NCBI GenBank assembly: GCA_032027045.1
Contig: JAVSMU010000001.1
Location: 1,635,756-1,699,755, forward strand
From: Truepera sp.
Lineage (GTDB): Bacteria; Deinococcota; Deinococci; Deinococcales; Trueperaceae
Direction of reading: 5' to 3'
Length of the DNA: 64,000 nt
Position 1 is the stretch's first letter. Each line of letters opens with the position of its first letter. A program made the translations under genes and the position numbers. A model generated the notes under the pieces. That model saw only the letters and a list, made by a program, of their open reading frames with translations, was not told the origin of the DNA and made no database searches. Of the stretch, positions 1 through 8,411 are shown piece after piece.

Positions 1-2025
1 GGCGACGGCGGCGCGCCGAAGCGCGAGGGCCGCGGGCCAACGGGTGAGGGCGGCGCGCCGCCGGAAGGAAGCCCCAAGCGCAGGCTCCCCATCTGGCTCA
101 TCTTCGTCGGCATATTCATAGTCAACTACGTCCTCGTGACCTTCGTGTTCCCGGGCCCGGGAAAACCCGTCGAGATCCCCTACACGCTCTTCACGGAGCA
201 GGTCACGGCCGGGAACGTCGTCACGGTCGCCAGCCGTGGCGACACGCTGCAGGGCCTGCTGGCGAAGCCGATCACGTATCCGCCGCCGACCGCCACGCCC
301 GAGGAGGGCAGCGGCAGCGAGGGCAACGCTTCTGAGCCGGTCGAGGTGACGAAGTTCACCACCACCGTTCCCACCTTCGTCGGCACCGATCTCGAGAAAC
401 TCCTGGTCGACCACGGCGTCGAGATCAGCGCGACCTCGATGGACACCCCCCGTAACCCGCTGCTCACCCTGCTGCTCGCGTTCGGTCCGACGCTCGCGCT
501 GGTCGCCCTGATCGTGTGGATGGGCCGCCGGCTCAGGAGCGGCGCAGGCGCAGGCGGCCTGGGAGGCGCCTTCGGCCTCGGGAAGAGCGCAGTCAAACGC
601 TACGACGAGGCCTCTGACGCCGAACGCGTCACCTTCGACGACGTGGCCGGCATCGACGAGGCGCGAAACGAGCTTGTCGAGATCGTCGACTTCCTCCAGA
701 ACCCCGACAGGTACACGCGTCTCGGCGGCACCGCGCCCAAGGGCGTGCTCCTGGTCGGAGCGCCGGGCACGGGCAAGACGTTGCTGGCGCGAGCGGTGGC
801 CGGGGAGGCCGGCGTCCCGTTCTTCAGCATGAACGCCTCCGAGTTCGTCGAGATGATAGTCGGCGTGGGCGCCAGCCGCGTGCGCGACCTGTTCAAGCAG
901 GCGCGCGAGGCCGCCCCTTCCATCATCTTCATCGACGAGCTGGACGCCATCGGCCGGGCCAGGGGGCGCAGCAGTTTCGGCGGCACCGGCGAGCAGGAGC
1001 AGGCACTCAACCAGATCCTGACGGAGATGGACGGCTTCAGCACGCGCGAGGGCGTGATCGTGCTGTCGGCCACCAACCGTCCCGACGTGCTCGACCCGGC
1101 GCTGCTGCGCGCCGGTCGCTTCGACAGGCGCGTCACGGTTCAGCCGCCCGACAAGGTCGGGCGGGCGAAGATCCTCGAGGTTCACACCCGCAACGTGCCG
1201 CTGGCGCCCGACGTGGACCTCGCGGTCATCGCCTCCATCACGCCGGGCCTGGTCGGCGCCGACCTGCGCAACCTCGTCAACGAGGCCGCCCTGCTGGCCG
1301 CACGGCGCAGGCAGGACAGCGTAACGCAACGCGACTTCGAGGACGCCCTCGAGAAGCTGGTGCTCGGGCCCGTCAGGAGCGTGGTGTTGAGCCTCGCCGA
1401 CCGCACCCGCACCGCCTACCACGAGAGTGGTCACGCGATCCTCGGGCTCGTCGTGCCTGGGGCCGATCCCGTCACGCGCGTCACCATCACGCCGCGCGGG
1501 CAGTCGCTGGGCGTCACGTACCAGCGTCCCGTGGACGACCGCTACAACTACTCGGACACCCACCTCAGGGCGCGCATCGTCGGCGCCATGGGCGGCCGCG
1601 CGGCCGAGGAGATCGTCTACGGTGACCGCACCACGGGCGCCCAGAACGACCTCGAACAGGCCAGCGCGGTGGCGGTCCAGATGGTGACCCGCTGGGGCAT
1701 GAGCGACCGGGTCGGCCCGCTCGCCCTGGCGCCCAAGGGGAACACCTACCTGGGAGGCGCCGAGAGCTTCGGCCTGGAGGGCAAGCCGTACAGCGAGGCC
1801 ACCGCGCGCTTGATCGACGACGAGGTGCGCCGGATCATCGAAGAGAGCTACGCCCAGGCGGTCGAGCTCCTGAAGGAGCACAGAGCCCAGCTCGACGACT
1901 TGGCGAAGGCGCTGCTGGAGCACGAGACCCTGGACGAGGCCGCGGTGCTGGCGGCAACGGGCCTCGGGCCGGCGCCCAAGCAAGCCGCCGCCAACGCGCC
2001 TGAGGTCACCGAAGCGAACGACTAG
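1..2025 (+). CDS. ftsH: ATP-dependent zinc metalloprotease FtsH (5' truncated by window edge)
   Basis: FtsH is a membrane-anchored AAA+ protease that extracts and degrades misfolded membrane proteins and short-lived regulators. The frame is open from base 1, so the true start lies upstream of the window. Hydrophobic segments at about window codons 29-50 and 152-175 flank the extracytoplasmic domain. The AAA+ module has Walker A GAPGTGKT at codons 253-260, a Walker [12 protein letters not shown] and the second-region-of-homology arginines ([10 protein letters not shown]). The M41 zinc site HESGH is at codons 474-478. The last ~30 residues are Ala-rich. The TAG stop shares its bases with the stop of the convergent hisD (CTAG at 2022-2025). 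Confidence 0.97.
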   Translation, partial: GDGGAPKREGRGPTGEGGAPPEGSPKRRLPIWLIFVGIFIVNYVLVTFVFPGPGKPVEIPYTLFTEQVTAGNVVTVASRGDTLQGLLAKPITYPPPTATPEEGSGSEGNASEPVEVTKFTTTVPTFVGTDLEKLLVDHGVEISATSMDTPRNPLLTLLLAFGPTLALVALIVWMGRRLRSGAGAGGLGGAFGLGKSAVKRYDEASDAERVTFDDVAGIDEARNELVEIVDFLQNPDRYTRLGGTAPKGVLLVGAPGTGKTLLARAVAGEAGVPFFSMNASEFVEMIVGVGASRVRDLFKQAREAAPSIIFIDELDAIGRARGRSSFGGTGEQEQALNQILTEMDGFSTREGVIVLSATNRPDVLDPALLRAGRFDRRVTVQPPDKVGRAKILEVHTRNVPLAPDVDLAVIASITPGLVGADLRNLVNEAALLAARRRQDSVTQRDFEDALEKLVLGPVRSVVLSLADRTRTAYHESGHAILGLVVPGADPVTRVTITPRGQSLGVTYQRPVDDRYNYSDTHLRARIVGAMGGRAAEEIVYGDRTTGAQNDLEQASAVAVQMVTRWGMSDRVGPLALAPKGNTYLGGAESFGLEGKPYSEATARLIDDEVRRIIEESYAQAVELLKEHRAQLDDLAKALLEHETLDEAAVLAATGLGPAPKQAAANAPEVTEAND

Positions 2026-3296
2026 CGCCGCAGGCGCGACTCGACGGCGCGGGCGTGGGCCTCGAGGCCCTCGGCCCGCGCCATAAAGGCGGCCGCCGGG
2101 CCGACGTCCTCGACCACGGCGCGAGACAAGTAGGTGAGGGGCATCACCTTCTGGAAATCGCGCAGGTTCAGGAAGGAACTGAAGCGCGCCGTGGTGCCGG
2201 TAGGCATGACGTGGCTGGGCCCGACGACGTAATCGCCCAGGGCCTCCAGGCTGTTGGCGCCGAGGAAGAGACCCCCGGCGTTGCGCGCCTTCGCGGCCAG
2301 GCTCCAGGGGTCATCTACCAGCAAGCAGAGGTGTTCGGGCGCGTAGGCGTTCGCGACGACCATGGCCGCGTCCAGGTCCTCCACGAGCACGGCCACGCCT
2401 CGCTCCTCTACCGACTGGCCGGCCGACCGCGGGTCGGGCAGGGCGGCGGCGGCCCGAGGAAGGGCCTCCAGGACGTGCTCCAGCAGCGCCAGGCTGGGCG
2501 TCACGAGCACGGGCTGCGCGCCCGCGTGCTCGGCCTGCGCCAGCAGGTCGGCAACCACGTGCCCCGCGTCGGCCGAGTCGTCCGCCACCACCAGCGTCTC
2601 CGTGGGGCCGGGCAGGGACTCTATGCCCACCGTGCCGTATAGCTGCCGCTTGGCCTCGACCACGTAGCGGTTGCCGGGGCCGACGACCTTGTCCACGCGC
2701 TGGACGCTGGCCGTGCCGTAGGCGAGGCCGGCGATGGCTTGTGGGCCGCCGACCCTCATGACCTGGTCGGCGCCCGCCAGTCTGGCTGCGAACCGCACCG
2801 CGGCCGGCACGCTGCCGTCCTCGGCCGGCGGCGTGGCCACTACCACCCGCTCGACGCCCGCCACCCTGGCCGGCACGGCCGTCATGAGCACGCTCGAGAA
2901 GAGCGGGGCGCTGCCGCCCGGCACGTAGCAGCCCACGCTCGAGAGCGGCACCACGAGCTGGCCCAGCATGGCGCCGTCTGCCGCGTACAAGAAGCCGCCT
3001 TCGGGCTGGTGGCGGTAGTACTCTTCCACGCGCCTGGCCGCCAACCTGATGGCCGCGGCCAGTTCCGGGTCGAGCTCCGACTCGGCCCCCTCCAGTTCGG
3101 CCGCCCCGACGAGCACGCCGCTCAAGTCGACGCCGTCGAAGCGTGCGGTGTGGTCCACGAGAGCGGCGTCGCCGCGTTGTCGAACGTCCGCGATTATCTC
3201 CCGGACGCTGGCTTCGAGGGCCTCGTCCGGTGAGGATCGGCCGATGCGCTCCTCGCACCAGGCGAGGGCCGCTGAAGTCGAGTTGATGACGCGCAT
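2022..3296 (-). CDS. hisD: Histidinol dehydrogenase
   Basis: HisD carries out the last two steps of histidine synthesis, oxidising L-histidinol to histidine with NAD and a zinc ion. The 424-residue length is typical. Family signatures are CYVPGGSAP near residue 123, [12 protein letters not shown] near 201 and LPGPTET near 228. Zinc and catalytic residues are visible in QAEHAG (Gln254, His257), in YAPEHL (Glu-His) and in [14 protein letters not shown] (Asp, His). A much longer upstream frame exists, but ATG 3296 is preferred because it gives the family N-terminus and sits 7 nt after a -10 box TATCCT (3304-3309). No other his gene is adjacent, although a HisN-like phosphatase lies near 22.4 kb. 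hisD is divergent from the dehydrogenase at 3337. Confidence 0.95.
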   Translation of the reverse strand: MRVINSTSAALAWCEERIGRSSPDEALEASVREIIADVRQRGDAALVDHTARFDGVDLSGVLVGAAELEGAESELDPELAAAIRLAARRVEEYYRHQPEGGFLYAADGAMLGQLVVPLSSVGCYVPGGSAPLFSSVLMTAVPARVAGVERVVVATPPAEDGSVPAAVRFAARLAGADQVMRVGGPQAIAGLAYGTASVQRVDKVVGPGNRYVVEAKRQLYGTVGIESLPGPTETLVVADDSADAGHVVADLLAQAEHAGAQPVLVTPSLALLEHVLEALPRAAAALPDPRSAGQSVEERGVAVLVEDLDAAMVVANAYAPEHLCLLVDDPWSLAAKARNAGGLFLGANSLEALGDYVVGPSHVMPTGTTARFSSFLNLRDFQKVMPLTYLSRAVVEDVGPAAAFMARAEGLEAHARAVESRLRR

Positions 3297-3303
3297 GCCG
3301 TTC

Positions 3304-3309
3304 AGGATA
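3304..3309 (-). promoter_or_regulatory. -10 box of hisD, leaderless type
   Basis: The box reads TATCCT on the minus strand and ends 7 nt before ATG 3296. This spacing puts the transcript start at or next to the start codon. It supports the short hisD start. Confidence 0.6.
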
Positions 3310-3324
3310 TAGGTGCGGCCGCGG

Positions 3325-3330
3325 TAGAGT
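3325..3330 (+). promoter_or_regulatory. -10 box of the 2-hydroxyacid dehydrogenase, leaderless type
   Basis: The box TAGAGT is followed by exactly 6 nt and then ATG 3337. No Shine-Dalgarno sequence fits between them, so a leaderless mRNA is likely. Confidence 0.6.
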
Positions 3331-3336
3331 CGCTGC

Positions 3337-4311
3337 ATGAGCCTCAAGGTGCTGTGGCGCAACGCCAAGACCGCCGCCGCCGCGCGCGGTCTTCCCGTGC
3401 CGCAGGGCGTGGAACTGCGCTTCGCCGGCCCGGGTGAGGTGGCGGCCTCGGACCGCGACTGGGCCGAGGTGATAGTCACCGGGTCGGCGCCCCCCGGCCT
3501 GCTCACGGGGCCGGCACTGCGGCACATCGTCGTGCCGTTCGCGGGCCTGAGCCCGGAACTGCGCGAGGCGGCCCTGGCGCGGCCCGGGGTGAGCGTCCAC
3601 AACTCCCACTACAACGCCGTCATGGTGGCACATCATGCCCTAGCCCTCATGTTTGCCTGCACCCACGACGTGGTGGTGGCCGACGGGGCCATGCGCCGCG
3701 GCGACTGGGGCAAGGACGAAGCCACGGCCCCGGTCAGCCTCTTCCTCCCCGGCAAGGTGGCGCTGCTCCTCGGCTTCGGTCACATCGCCAAGGCCCAGGT
3801 CGCCCCCCTGAGGGCACTGGGCATGGAGGTGCGCGCGTGGCGGCGGCGTCAGGAGGCCGAGGAGGGCGTCTTCACTTACGGCCCGTCCGACCTGCTCGAA
3901 GCCCTCGCGGCCGCCGACGTGGTCCTCATCAGCCTACCGGCGACGCCGGAAACGGTAGGCCGGGTGGGGCCGGCCGAGCTGGCGGCATTGAAGCCCTCCG
4001 CGGTGCTGGTGAACGTTGGCCGGGGTGCGGTCGTGGACGAGGAGGCGCTCTACCGCGCCCTCGCCGAGCGGCGCCTCAAGGCCGCCGGGATCGACGTCTG
4101 GTACGACTATCCCCCGAGAGGGTACGGTCTGATCAGGACGTTCCCCAGCAAGTTCCCGTTCCAAGAACTGGACAACGTGGTGATGAGCCCTCACCGGGCG
4201 GACGCCGTGCCTGACTGGCAGAGGGCGTCGGCACTCGACACGTTGGAAACGCTTGCCGGCCTGGCGCGCGGCGAGCCGCGGAACCTCGTCGACTTGGCGG
4301 CGGGTTACTGA
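3337..4311 (+). CDS. D-isomer-specific 2-hydroxyacid dehydrogenase family protein
   Basis: This is a 324-residue NAD(P)-dependent oxidoreductase of the phosphoglycerate/glyoxylate/hydroxypyruvate reductase family. The dinucleotide-binding site is seen as LLGFGHIAKAQ near residue 150; it is a GxGxxx variant in which the third glycine is replaced. The substrate-binding Arg is in LVNVGRGAVVDE near residue 225. The catalytic His is in VMSPHRADAV near residue 285. The substrate cannot be read from the sequence. Transcription appears to start at the ATG itself. The gene stands alone between divergent hisD and the convergent TetR gene. Confidence 0.88.
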   Translation: MSLKVLWRNAKTAAAARGLPVPQGVELRFAGPGEVAASDRDWAEVIVTGSAPPGLLTGPALRHIVVPFAGLSPELREAALARPGVSVHNSHYNAVMVAHHALALMFACTHDVVVADGAMRRGDWGKDEATAPVSLFLPGKVALLLGFGHIAKAQVAPLRALGMEVRAWRRRQEAEEGVFTYGPSDLLEALAAADVVLISLPATPETVGRVGPAELAALKPSAVLVNVGRGAVVDEEALYRALAERRLKAAGIDVWYDYPPRGYGLIRTFPSKFPFQELDNVVMSPHRADAVPDWQRASALDTLETLAGLARGEPRNLVDLAAGY

Positions 4312-4329
4312 GAGAGCGACTCCTGCAAC

Positions 4330-4971
4330 TCAGACCCGCAAGCCGTCCAGGGCAAGCCGCAGGGCGACCGCCAACTCCTCGTGTACAGACCGGTCTTGCC
4401 GGTAGGCAGCCCACTGTAGCGCGGTGATGAAGTACGCGTTGGCAAGCGAACGCGCCAGGCGCTCCGAGGAGTAGTCCAGCCTCACCTGGCCTGCCGACTG
4501 CGCCCGCCTGAGCGCGTCCCTGAACATCTCCACCAACGGCAACGCCAGGAACGCCGCACGTGAGCGTTCCTCGTTCGGGTCGAGCAGCTCGAACGAGATG
4601 GGGAGGATGAGTTCGGGGTGGGCCGCGGCGAACGCGGCCAACTCGGTAAACAGGAAGCCGATCTCGGCAAGTGCGTCGAAACCCGCCCCCGCCCGCTTCT
4701 TCTCCACCCGCCGGGCCAGGGCGTCCAACTGGCGGGCGAAATAGGCAACCAGGATGCTCTGCTTGTTGGGGAAGTAGTTGAACACCGTGCCCCGGGATAC
4801 GCCCGCGCGCGCCGCTATGAGCTCGAACGTGGCACCCTTGAGGCCGCGCGCCTCGATGAGCGCCATCGCGCTACCCAAGATGCGCTCGCGGCGGTCCGCC
4901 TTCTTTCGCTCGCGCGGACTCTGGCCGGTGGCCGTAGCCGGTCCCGCCGCAAAATCGCCCGAGGAACTCAC
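4330..4971 (-). CDS. TetR/AcrR-family transcriptional regulator
   Basis: This 213-residue DNA-binding repressor-type protein carries a TetR helix-turn-helix at about residues 25-75 (AARAGVSRGTVFNYFPNKQ). The C-terminal half is a helical ligand-binding and dimerisation region with no recognisable ligand signature. The start is GTG 4971. A TAAGAT -10 box lies exactly 6 nt upstream, and an upstream ATG runs straight into a stop (ATG ACC GCG TGA). Its target is unknown. The convergent 2-hydroxyacid dehydrogenase, 18 bp away, is the only close neighbour. Confidence 0.9.
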   Translation of the reverse strand: MSSSGDFAAGPATATGQSPRERKKADRRERILGSAMALIEARGLKGATFELIAARAGVSRGTVFNYFPNKQSILVAYFARQLDALARRVEKKRAGAGFDALAEIGFLFTELAAFAAAHPELILPISFELLDPNEERSRAAFLALPLVEMFRDALRRAQSAGQVRLDYSSERLARSLANAYFITALQWAAYRQDRSVHEELAVALRLALDGLRV

Positions 4972-4977
4972 GCGGTC

Positions 4978-4983
4978 ATCTTA
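4978..4983 (-). promoter_or_regulatory. -10 box of the TetR gene, leaderless type
   Basis: TAAGAT on the minus strand is followed by 6 nt and then GTG 4971, supporting the GTG start and a leaderless transcript. Confidence 0.6.
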
Positions 4984-5073
4984 GCGTGAGGCACGGCAAC
5001 CGCGAGGGAACCGCGGCCCTCGGACGCGTAGCCGCTGACCGGCGACGCCGTGCCCGCCGGGCCACAAAGCAGT

Positions 5074-5105
5074 GACGCCGCCGGACCGATGGTCATGGCG
5101 GCGTC
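5074..5105. terminator. Inverted repeat downstream of rplT
   Basis: GACGCCGCC (5074-5082) and GGCGGCGTC (5097-5105) form a perfect 9-bp GC-rich stem with a 14-nt loop, starting 23 bp after the rplT stop. There is no clear U-tract on either strand, so a terminator role is inferred from position only. Confidence 0.4.
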
Positions 5106-5128
5106 TTGCATTCCCGCAGTCGTTTGGC

Positions 5129-5479
5129 TCAGGCGTTACGGGCGACGTCGACCAGTGCCTTGAAGGCGGACGGCTCGCGCACTGCCAGGTCGGCCAGAAC
5201 CTTACGGTCGAGCTGCACGCCCGCCTTGCGCAGGCCGGCGACGAAGCGCGAGTAGCTCACGCCCTCGATACGCGCGGCTGCGTTGATGCGCGCGATCCAT
5301 AGGCGGCGGAACACGGCCTTCTTGTCACGGCGGTCGCGATACGCGTAATCGGCGGCGTTGAGAAGCGTCTGTTGCGCGACGCGCACGCTCTTGGAGCGTA
5401 AGCCCCAATAACCCTTGGCGCGCTTGAGGATCTTCTGGTGACGGCGACGGCGAACGATGCCGGTCTTGGCTCTAGGCAT
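5129..5479 (-). CDS. rplT: 50S ribosomal protein L20
   Basis: L20 binds 23S rRNA early in large-subunit assembly. The 116-residue protein has the family start [19 protein letters not shown] and the conserved [12 protein letters not shown] segment. It is the last gene of the infC-rpmI-rplT unit, 11 bp after rpmI, with GGGGG upstream of its ATG as a likely ribosome-binding site. In other bacteria L20 represses its own operon by binding the leader; no such site could be assigned here. Confidence 0.97.
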   Translation of the reverse strand: MPRAKTGIVRRRRHQKILKRAKGYWGLRSKSVRVAQQTLLNAADYAYRDRRDKKAVFRRLWIARINAAARIEGVSYSRFVAGLRKAGVQLDRKVLADLAVREPSAFKALVDVARNA

Positions 5480-5490
5480 GATTCACCCCC

Positions 5491-5688
5491 TCAGTCGTAG
5501 GGCAGCAGCGTCTTGATGCGCTCTGCCTCTGGCTTGGCGATGATTAGGTCCCTGCGGCCCTGGCGAATCCTGCGGCCTGACTTCTTGTAGTTCAGGTGTC
5601 GCTTGCCTGAGCGCATCGCCTTGACCTTACCTCGCCCTGTGATCTTCACACGGGCTTTGGTGCCCTTATGGGTCTTGAGTTTCGGCAT
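5491..5688 (-). CDS. rpmI: 50S ribosomal protein L35
   Basis: This small, strongly basic 65-residue ribosomal protein is recognisable from MPKLKTHKGTKARVKITGRG and the central GKRHLNYKKSGR. An AGGAGAGA Shine-Dalgarno lies just upstream of ATG 5688. It follows infC after a 143-bp spacer (5689-5831), which is long for this operon. The spacer includes a TAACCT box and a short GCCCT/AGGGC inverted repeat on the coding strand. A secondary promoter or an L20-dependent control site there is possible but not shown. Confidence 0.96.
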   Translation of the reverse strand: MPKLKTHKGTKARVKITGRGKVKAMRSGKRHLNYKKSGRRIRQGRRDLIIAKPEAERIKTLLPYD

Positions 5689-5831
5689 GCTGTCTCTCTC
5701 CTAAAGCTTCCGTCGCTGGTGTCCGGTTCGGTCCAAGCGTCGGCCTCGCCCTCTTGGGGCTAGGGCCCATAGAGGTTACTACATCGGACGTGGAGCTGCC
5801 CACTCGGGCATACTCGTGAGCGTGCAGAGCG

Positions 5832-6356
5832 TCAGCTCTCCACCGGTACTCCCGCCGGGCGCAGGATCATGTTCATGTCCATCCCCGCGATCATCGGGGC
5901 GGCGTCGACCACGGCCAGCTCCGTGACGTCGGAGGCGACGCGGTTGAGGATCCCCTGCCCCAGTTCTGGGTGGGTGCGCTCACGGCCGCGGAACATGATG
6001 GTCACCTTCACCTTGTGACCACCCTTGAGGAAACGGCGGATGTGGTTGACCTTGGTCTCGTAGTCGTGATCGTCGATCTTGACGCGGAACTTGATCGACT
6101 TCATCTCCTGTTGGCGGGAGCGCCGGCGGGCGTCCTTGGTCTGCTGCTGCAACTCGAAACGGTACTTACCGTAGTCCAGCAGCTTGGCGACCGGCGGCTG
6201 CGCCGCCTCGCCCACCATTACGAGATCGAGGTCTTCCTCGCGTGCCATGCGAAGCGCGTCACGGGTCTCGACGATGCCGACCTGTTGGCCATCGGACCCT
6301 ATGAGGCGCACCTGACGCACGCGGATCTGCTCGTTCACTTTCAGCTCTTTCGAAAT
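5832..6356 (-). CDS. infC: Translation initiation factor IF-3, probable ATT start
   Basis: IF-3 binds the 30S subunit, checks the start codon and keeps subunits apart. The N-domain begins SKELKVNEQIRVRQVRLIG and the C-domain carries the KSIKFRVKIDDHDYETK region. ATT 6356 is chosen as start, giving 174 residues. The strong Shine-Dalgarno AGGAGGT occupies 6370-6364, leaving an ideal 7-nt gap to ATT. The only nearby conventional codon, GTG 6365, lies inside that Shine-Dalgarno. An AUU start on infC is established in Escherichia coli and other bacteria, where IF-3 discriminates against it to repress its own synthesis. The gene leads the infC-rpmI-rplT operon. Confidence 0.95.
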   Translation of the reverse strand: MSKELKVNEQIRVRQVRLIGSDGQQVGIVETRDALRMAREEDLDLVMVGEAAQPPVAKLLDYGKYRFELQQQTKDARRRSRQQEMKSIKFRVKIDDHDYETKVNHIRRFLKGGHKVKVTIMFRGRERTHPELGQGILNRVASDVTELAVVDAAPMIAGMDMNMILRPAGVPVES

Positions 6357-6363
6357 GGACTCC

Positions 6364-6370
6364 ACCTCCT
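6364..6370 (-). promoter_or_regulatory. Shine-Dalgarno that decides the infC start
   Basis: AGGAGGT on the minus strand is followed by 7 nt and then ATT (6356-6354). It physically covers the competing GTG codon at 6365. Confidence 0.75.
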
Positions 6371-6453
6371 GGGTGAGTTGTCGTGGCGACGCGTATGGCT
6401 GGCGGGCGCGGCAAGCGCGCTTTACACCTCACCAACATCGCACACAGCGCTCG

Positions 6454-6483
6454 ATTCTAGCAGAGCGGGGTGTCAGGTTACAA
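6454..6483 (-). promoter_or_regulatory. infC operon promoter
   Basis: On the minus strand, TTGTAA (6483-6478) and an extended -10 TGC-TAGAAT (TAGAAT at 6459-6454) are separated by 18 nt. The predicted transcript has a leader of roughly 90 nt before the ATT start, unlike the leaderless genes around it. Confidence 0.6.
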
Positions 6484-6530
6484 CGGGACGCGGGAACGTC
6501 CCTCGGCTTCTCGATCGAGAGCGCCGGCCC

Positions 6531-6592
6531 GGCTCACCTGCCCCACGCGCACCAGCGTGTCGGCTCACCTGCCCCACGCGCACCAGCGTGCC
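6531..6592. repeat. Two tandem 31-bp repeats with an internal hairpin
   Basis: Copies at 6531-6561 and 6562-6592 differ by a single base (TGTC versus TGCC at the end). Each contains CACGC-GCACCA-GCGTG, a 5-bp stem with a 6-nt loop. They lie between the divergent infC and GNAT genes, upstream of the TAGACT box at 6597-6602 that may drive the GNAT gene. Confidence 0.8.
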
Positions 6593-6633
6593 GGCGCTAG
6601 ACTGGCCGCACGACCACGGCCGTCGGTGCAGTC

Positions 6634-7311
6634 ATGGACTCCGACCTTCTCAACAGCTCTCTCAGCGTGCGCCCGGCAACCACCGCGGACGCCCGGGCAA
6701 TCGCAGACGTGGCGTTCGAGACGGCGTTCTTCGGAGCCTCGGCTGCGGTGTTCTTCCCGTGTCCCGAGCTCTTCGGCGAGTTGTGGGTGCAGCCCTACTT
6801 GCATGCGGGCCACGGTCACGTGGCCGTCACCCAAGCGGGCAAGGTGGTCGGCTACTGCGTCGGCGTCGACCAGCCGACCGACTATGCTCGCGGGCTGCTC
6901 GCGCGCCTGCCAAGGACCGTAGCGGCGCTGGCACGCTGCGGGTGTAGTCCCGGTTGGCGCACGGCACTCAGGTACGGTTGGCGCGCGCTGCGTTTCAGGA
7001 CGCCTGCCGCTCCGGCCCGGATCTACCCGGCACACCTCCACCTGGCGCTGCTGCCGGCCAGCCGTGGCGGCGGCGCCGGCCGCGCGCTCCTCAGCGCGTT
7101 CCTGACCGCCGCCGCCGCCCGCGGCGTGCAAGGCCTGCAACTCTCGACCACTGCCGGCCACGTGGCAGCCGTGAACCTCTACCTCTCCTCGGGGTTCGAG
7201 CAATGGGCTGCCGGCGCAAGCCCGCTGTGGCGGCCCTGGACAGGGCACGACGAAACGCACCTGACGCTGGTCACGGCGCTCGGTACTGGTTCTCGGCCGG
7301 TGAGCGGCTGA
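6634..7311 (+). CDS. GNAT-family N-acetyltransferase
   Basis: This 225-residue protein resembles acetyl-CoA-dependent N-acetyltransferases. The N-terminal strand SVRPATTADARAIADVAFETAFFG and the acetyl-CoA-binding region LLPASRGGGAGRALLSAFLTAAAARG (near residue 140) support the family. The C-terminal strand NLYLSSGFEQW is also typical. No substrate can be read. A TAGACT box at 6597-6602, preceded by the 31-bp repeats, could be its promoter with a ~25-nt leader. The 3' end overlaps the convergent PIG-L gene by 41 bp. Confidence 0.82.
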   Translation: MDSDLLNSSLSVRPATTADARAIADVAFETAFFGASAAVFFPCPELFGELWVQPYLHAGHGHVAVTQAGKVVGYCVGVDQPTDYARGLLARLPRTVAALARCGCSPGWRTALRYGWRALRFRTPAAPARIYPAHLHLALLPASRGGGAGRALLSAFLTAAAARGVQGLQLSTTAGHVAAVNLYLSSGFEQWAAGASPLWRPWTGHDETHLTLVTALGTGSRPVSG

Positions 7312-8314
7312 CCAGCTCATTGCGCCGCGCGAACGCTTCGAGGAAGCGCCGCATCAGGTCGACCTGGCTCCGGTAGGCGTAGATCGCGCGGAGCTTGGTC
7401 TCTACCCACTGCGGCTCCAAGTCGAAGCGCTCCCACGCAACGTTCCGCGCCCGCAACGGTGGGAACAGCGGTTGGCGTAGATGCACGCCTTTAGGCAGGG
7501 GCCACTCGCGGTCGCCATGCACGATCCACCAGCGCCCGATGTCGAGTTGGCGGCGCTCACCCAGTAGCTCGATCATGAGTTCACCCACGGCACGGTGATC
7601 TGGATGCGCGTCGCGCGGGATGGGCGCCAGGACCACGGTCGGGTTCACCGCCGCTAACACTCTCCGCAACTCTGCCCGCAAGTTCTCCCCCGTATAGGCG
7701 AGGCCGGGCGACTGCGCCGCCTCGTAAGGCACGCTGGAGCGAAGAGTGAACCGCGAGCGGAAGAGTTTCTTAGGGTCACCGTCGACCAGCGCGCGTAGGC
7801 CGCGGTCCGGGAAGCCGAGCACGACCACGTGGTCGTGCGCCACGCCGAGCATGGCGGCCGCGGTCCGCGCCTCGTCCAGCCTTCGGCGCCCCAGCTCGAG
7901 CATGGGTTCGCCACTCGTCCACACCTTGCGTTCCAGGAGGATCGCGTCCAGCTCGAAGGCGTCACCGGCGGTCACGTAAACGATCCACACCTGGGCTCCC
8001 GCCTCATGGGCCTGGAGCACCATCCCGGCGCAGCACAGCACCTCGTCGTCCGGATGGGGTGCGACCACGAGCACTCGGTCGCCGGCCACCAGGCGCTGTG
8101 CGGCCGGTAAAGCCGCCGCGCTCAGGCCGAAGCGCCGTGCGTACCACCAGGCACCCAGTGCCGGAAGGTTGATGACCAATACCCCGGCCAGTAGCAACGC
8201 ACCAAGAGCCACGAGCGTGATCGCCCGCTCGTTGACCAGGCCCCACGCCGCCACCCCGGCCAGCCCGAACGTTGGCCACGAGCGTTCGCCAGGTGGACGC
8301 CGTGAGCCCGGCAT
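7271..8314 (-). CDS. PIG-L family (LmbE-like) deacetylase with N-terminal membrane anchor
   Basis: This 347-residue protein has the PIG-L zinc-deacetylase signature APHPDDEVLCC at residues 85-95 and the downstream RDAHPDHRAVGEL motif (His-x-Asp-His). Family members remove N-acetyl groups from amino sugars such as GlcNAc-linked lipids or thiol precursors. One hydrophobic stretch at about residues 32-57 (ITLVALGALLLAGVLVINLP) should anchor it in the membrane, which suggests a lipid-linked or envelope substrate. That inference is not tested. A box resembling the leaderless -10 (CAAGCT, C at the first position) lies 6 nt before ATG 8314. Confidence 0.88.
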   Translation of the reverse strand: MPGSRRPPGERSWPTFGLAGVAAWGLVNERAITLVALGALLLAGVLVINLPALGAWWYARRFGLSAAALPAAQRLVAGDRVLVVAPHPDDEVLCCAGMVLQAHEAGAQVWIVYVTAGDAFELDAILLERKVWTSGEPMLELGRRRLDEARTAAAMLGVAHDHVVVLGFPDRGLRALVDGDPKKLFRSRFTLRSSVPYEAAQSPGLAYTGENLRAELRRVLAAVNPTVVLAPIPRDAHPDHRAVGELMIELLGERRQLDIGRWWIVHGDREWPLPKGVHLRQPLFPPLRARNVAWERFDLEPQWVETKLRAIYAYRSQVDLMRRFLEAFARRNELVSRSPAENQYRAP

Positions 8315-8399
8315 GGGCCCAGCTTGTCACAGGGTTGCTCGCGGCGCGGCGCACGTGAGCGCGGCCATACGGATACCGGCCGCGGTCGCAACTCAGGGA

Positions 8400-8405
8400 T
8401 ACATT
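8400..8405 (+). promoter_or_regulatory. -10 box of the CoA-binding protein gene, leaderless type
   Basis: TACATT is followed by 6 nt and then ATG 8412. This supports the start at 8412 over longer in-frame alternatives. Confidence 0.6.
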
Positions 8406-8411
8406 GAGTGC

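Noticed and set aside
3297-3602. Longer N-terminus for hisD
   Set aside because: The extra sequence lies opposite the divergent dehydrogenase, lacks family similarity, and the -10 box points to ATG 3296.
2311-3636. Minus-strand frame of 441 codons across hisD
   Set aside because: It is in a different frame from hisD and Arg/Gly-rich, with no recognisable domain.
6363-6365. GTG as infC start
   Set aside because: It sits inside the AGGAGGT ribosome-binding site. ATT 6356 has the correct spacing.
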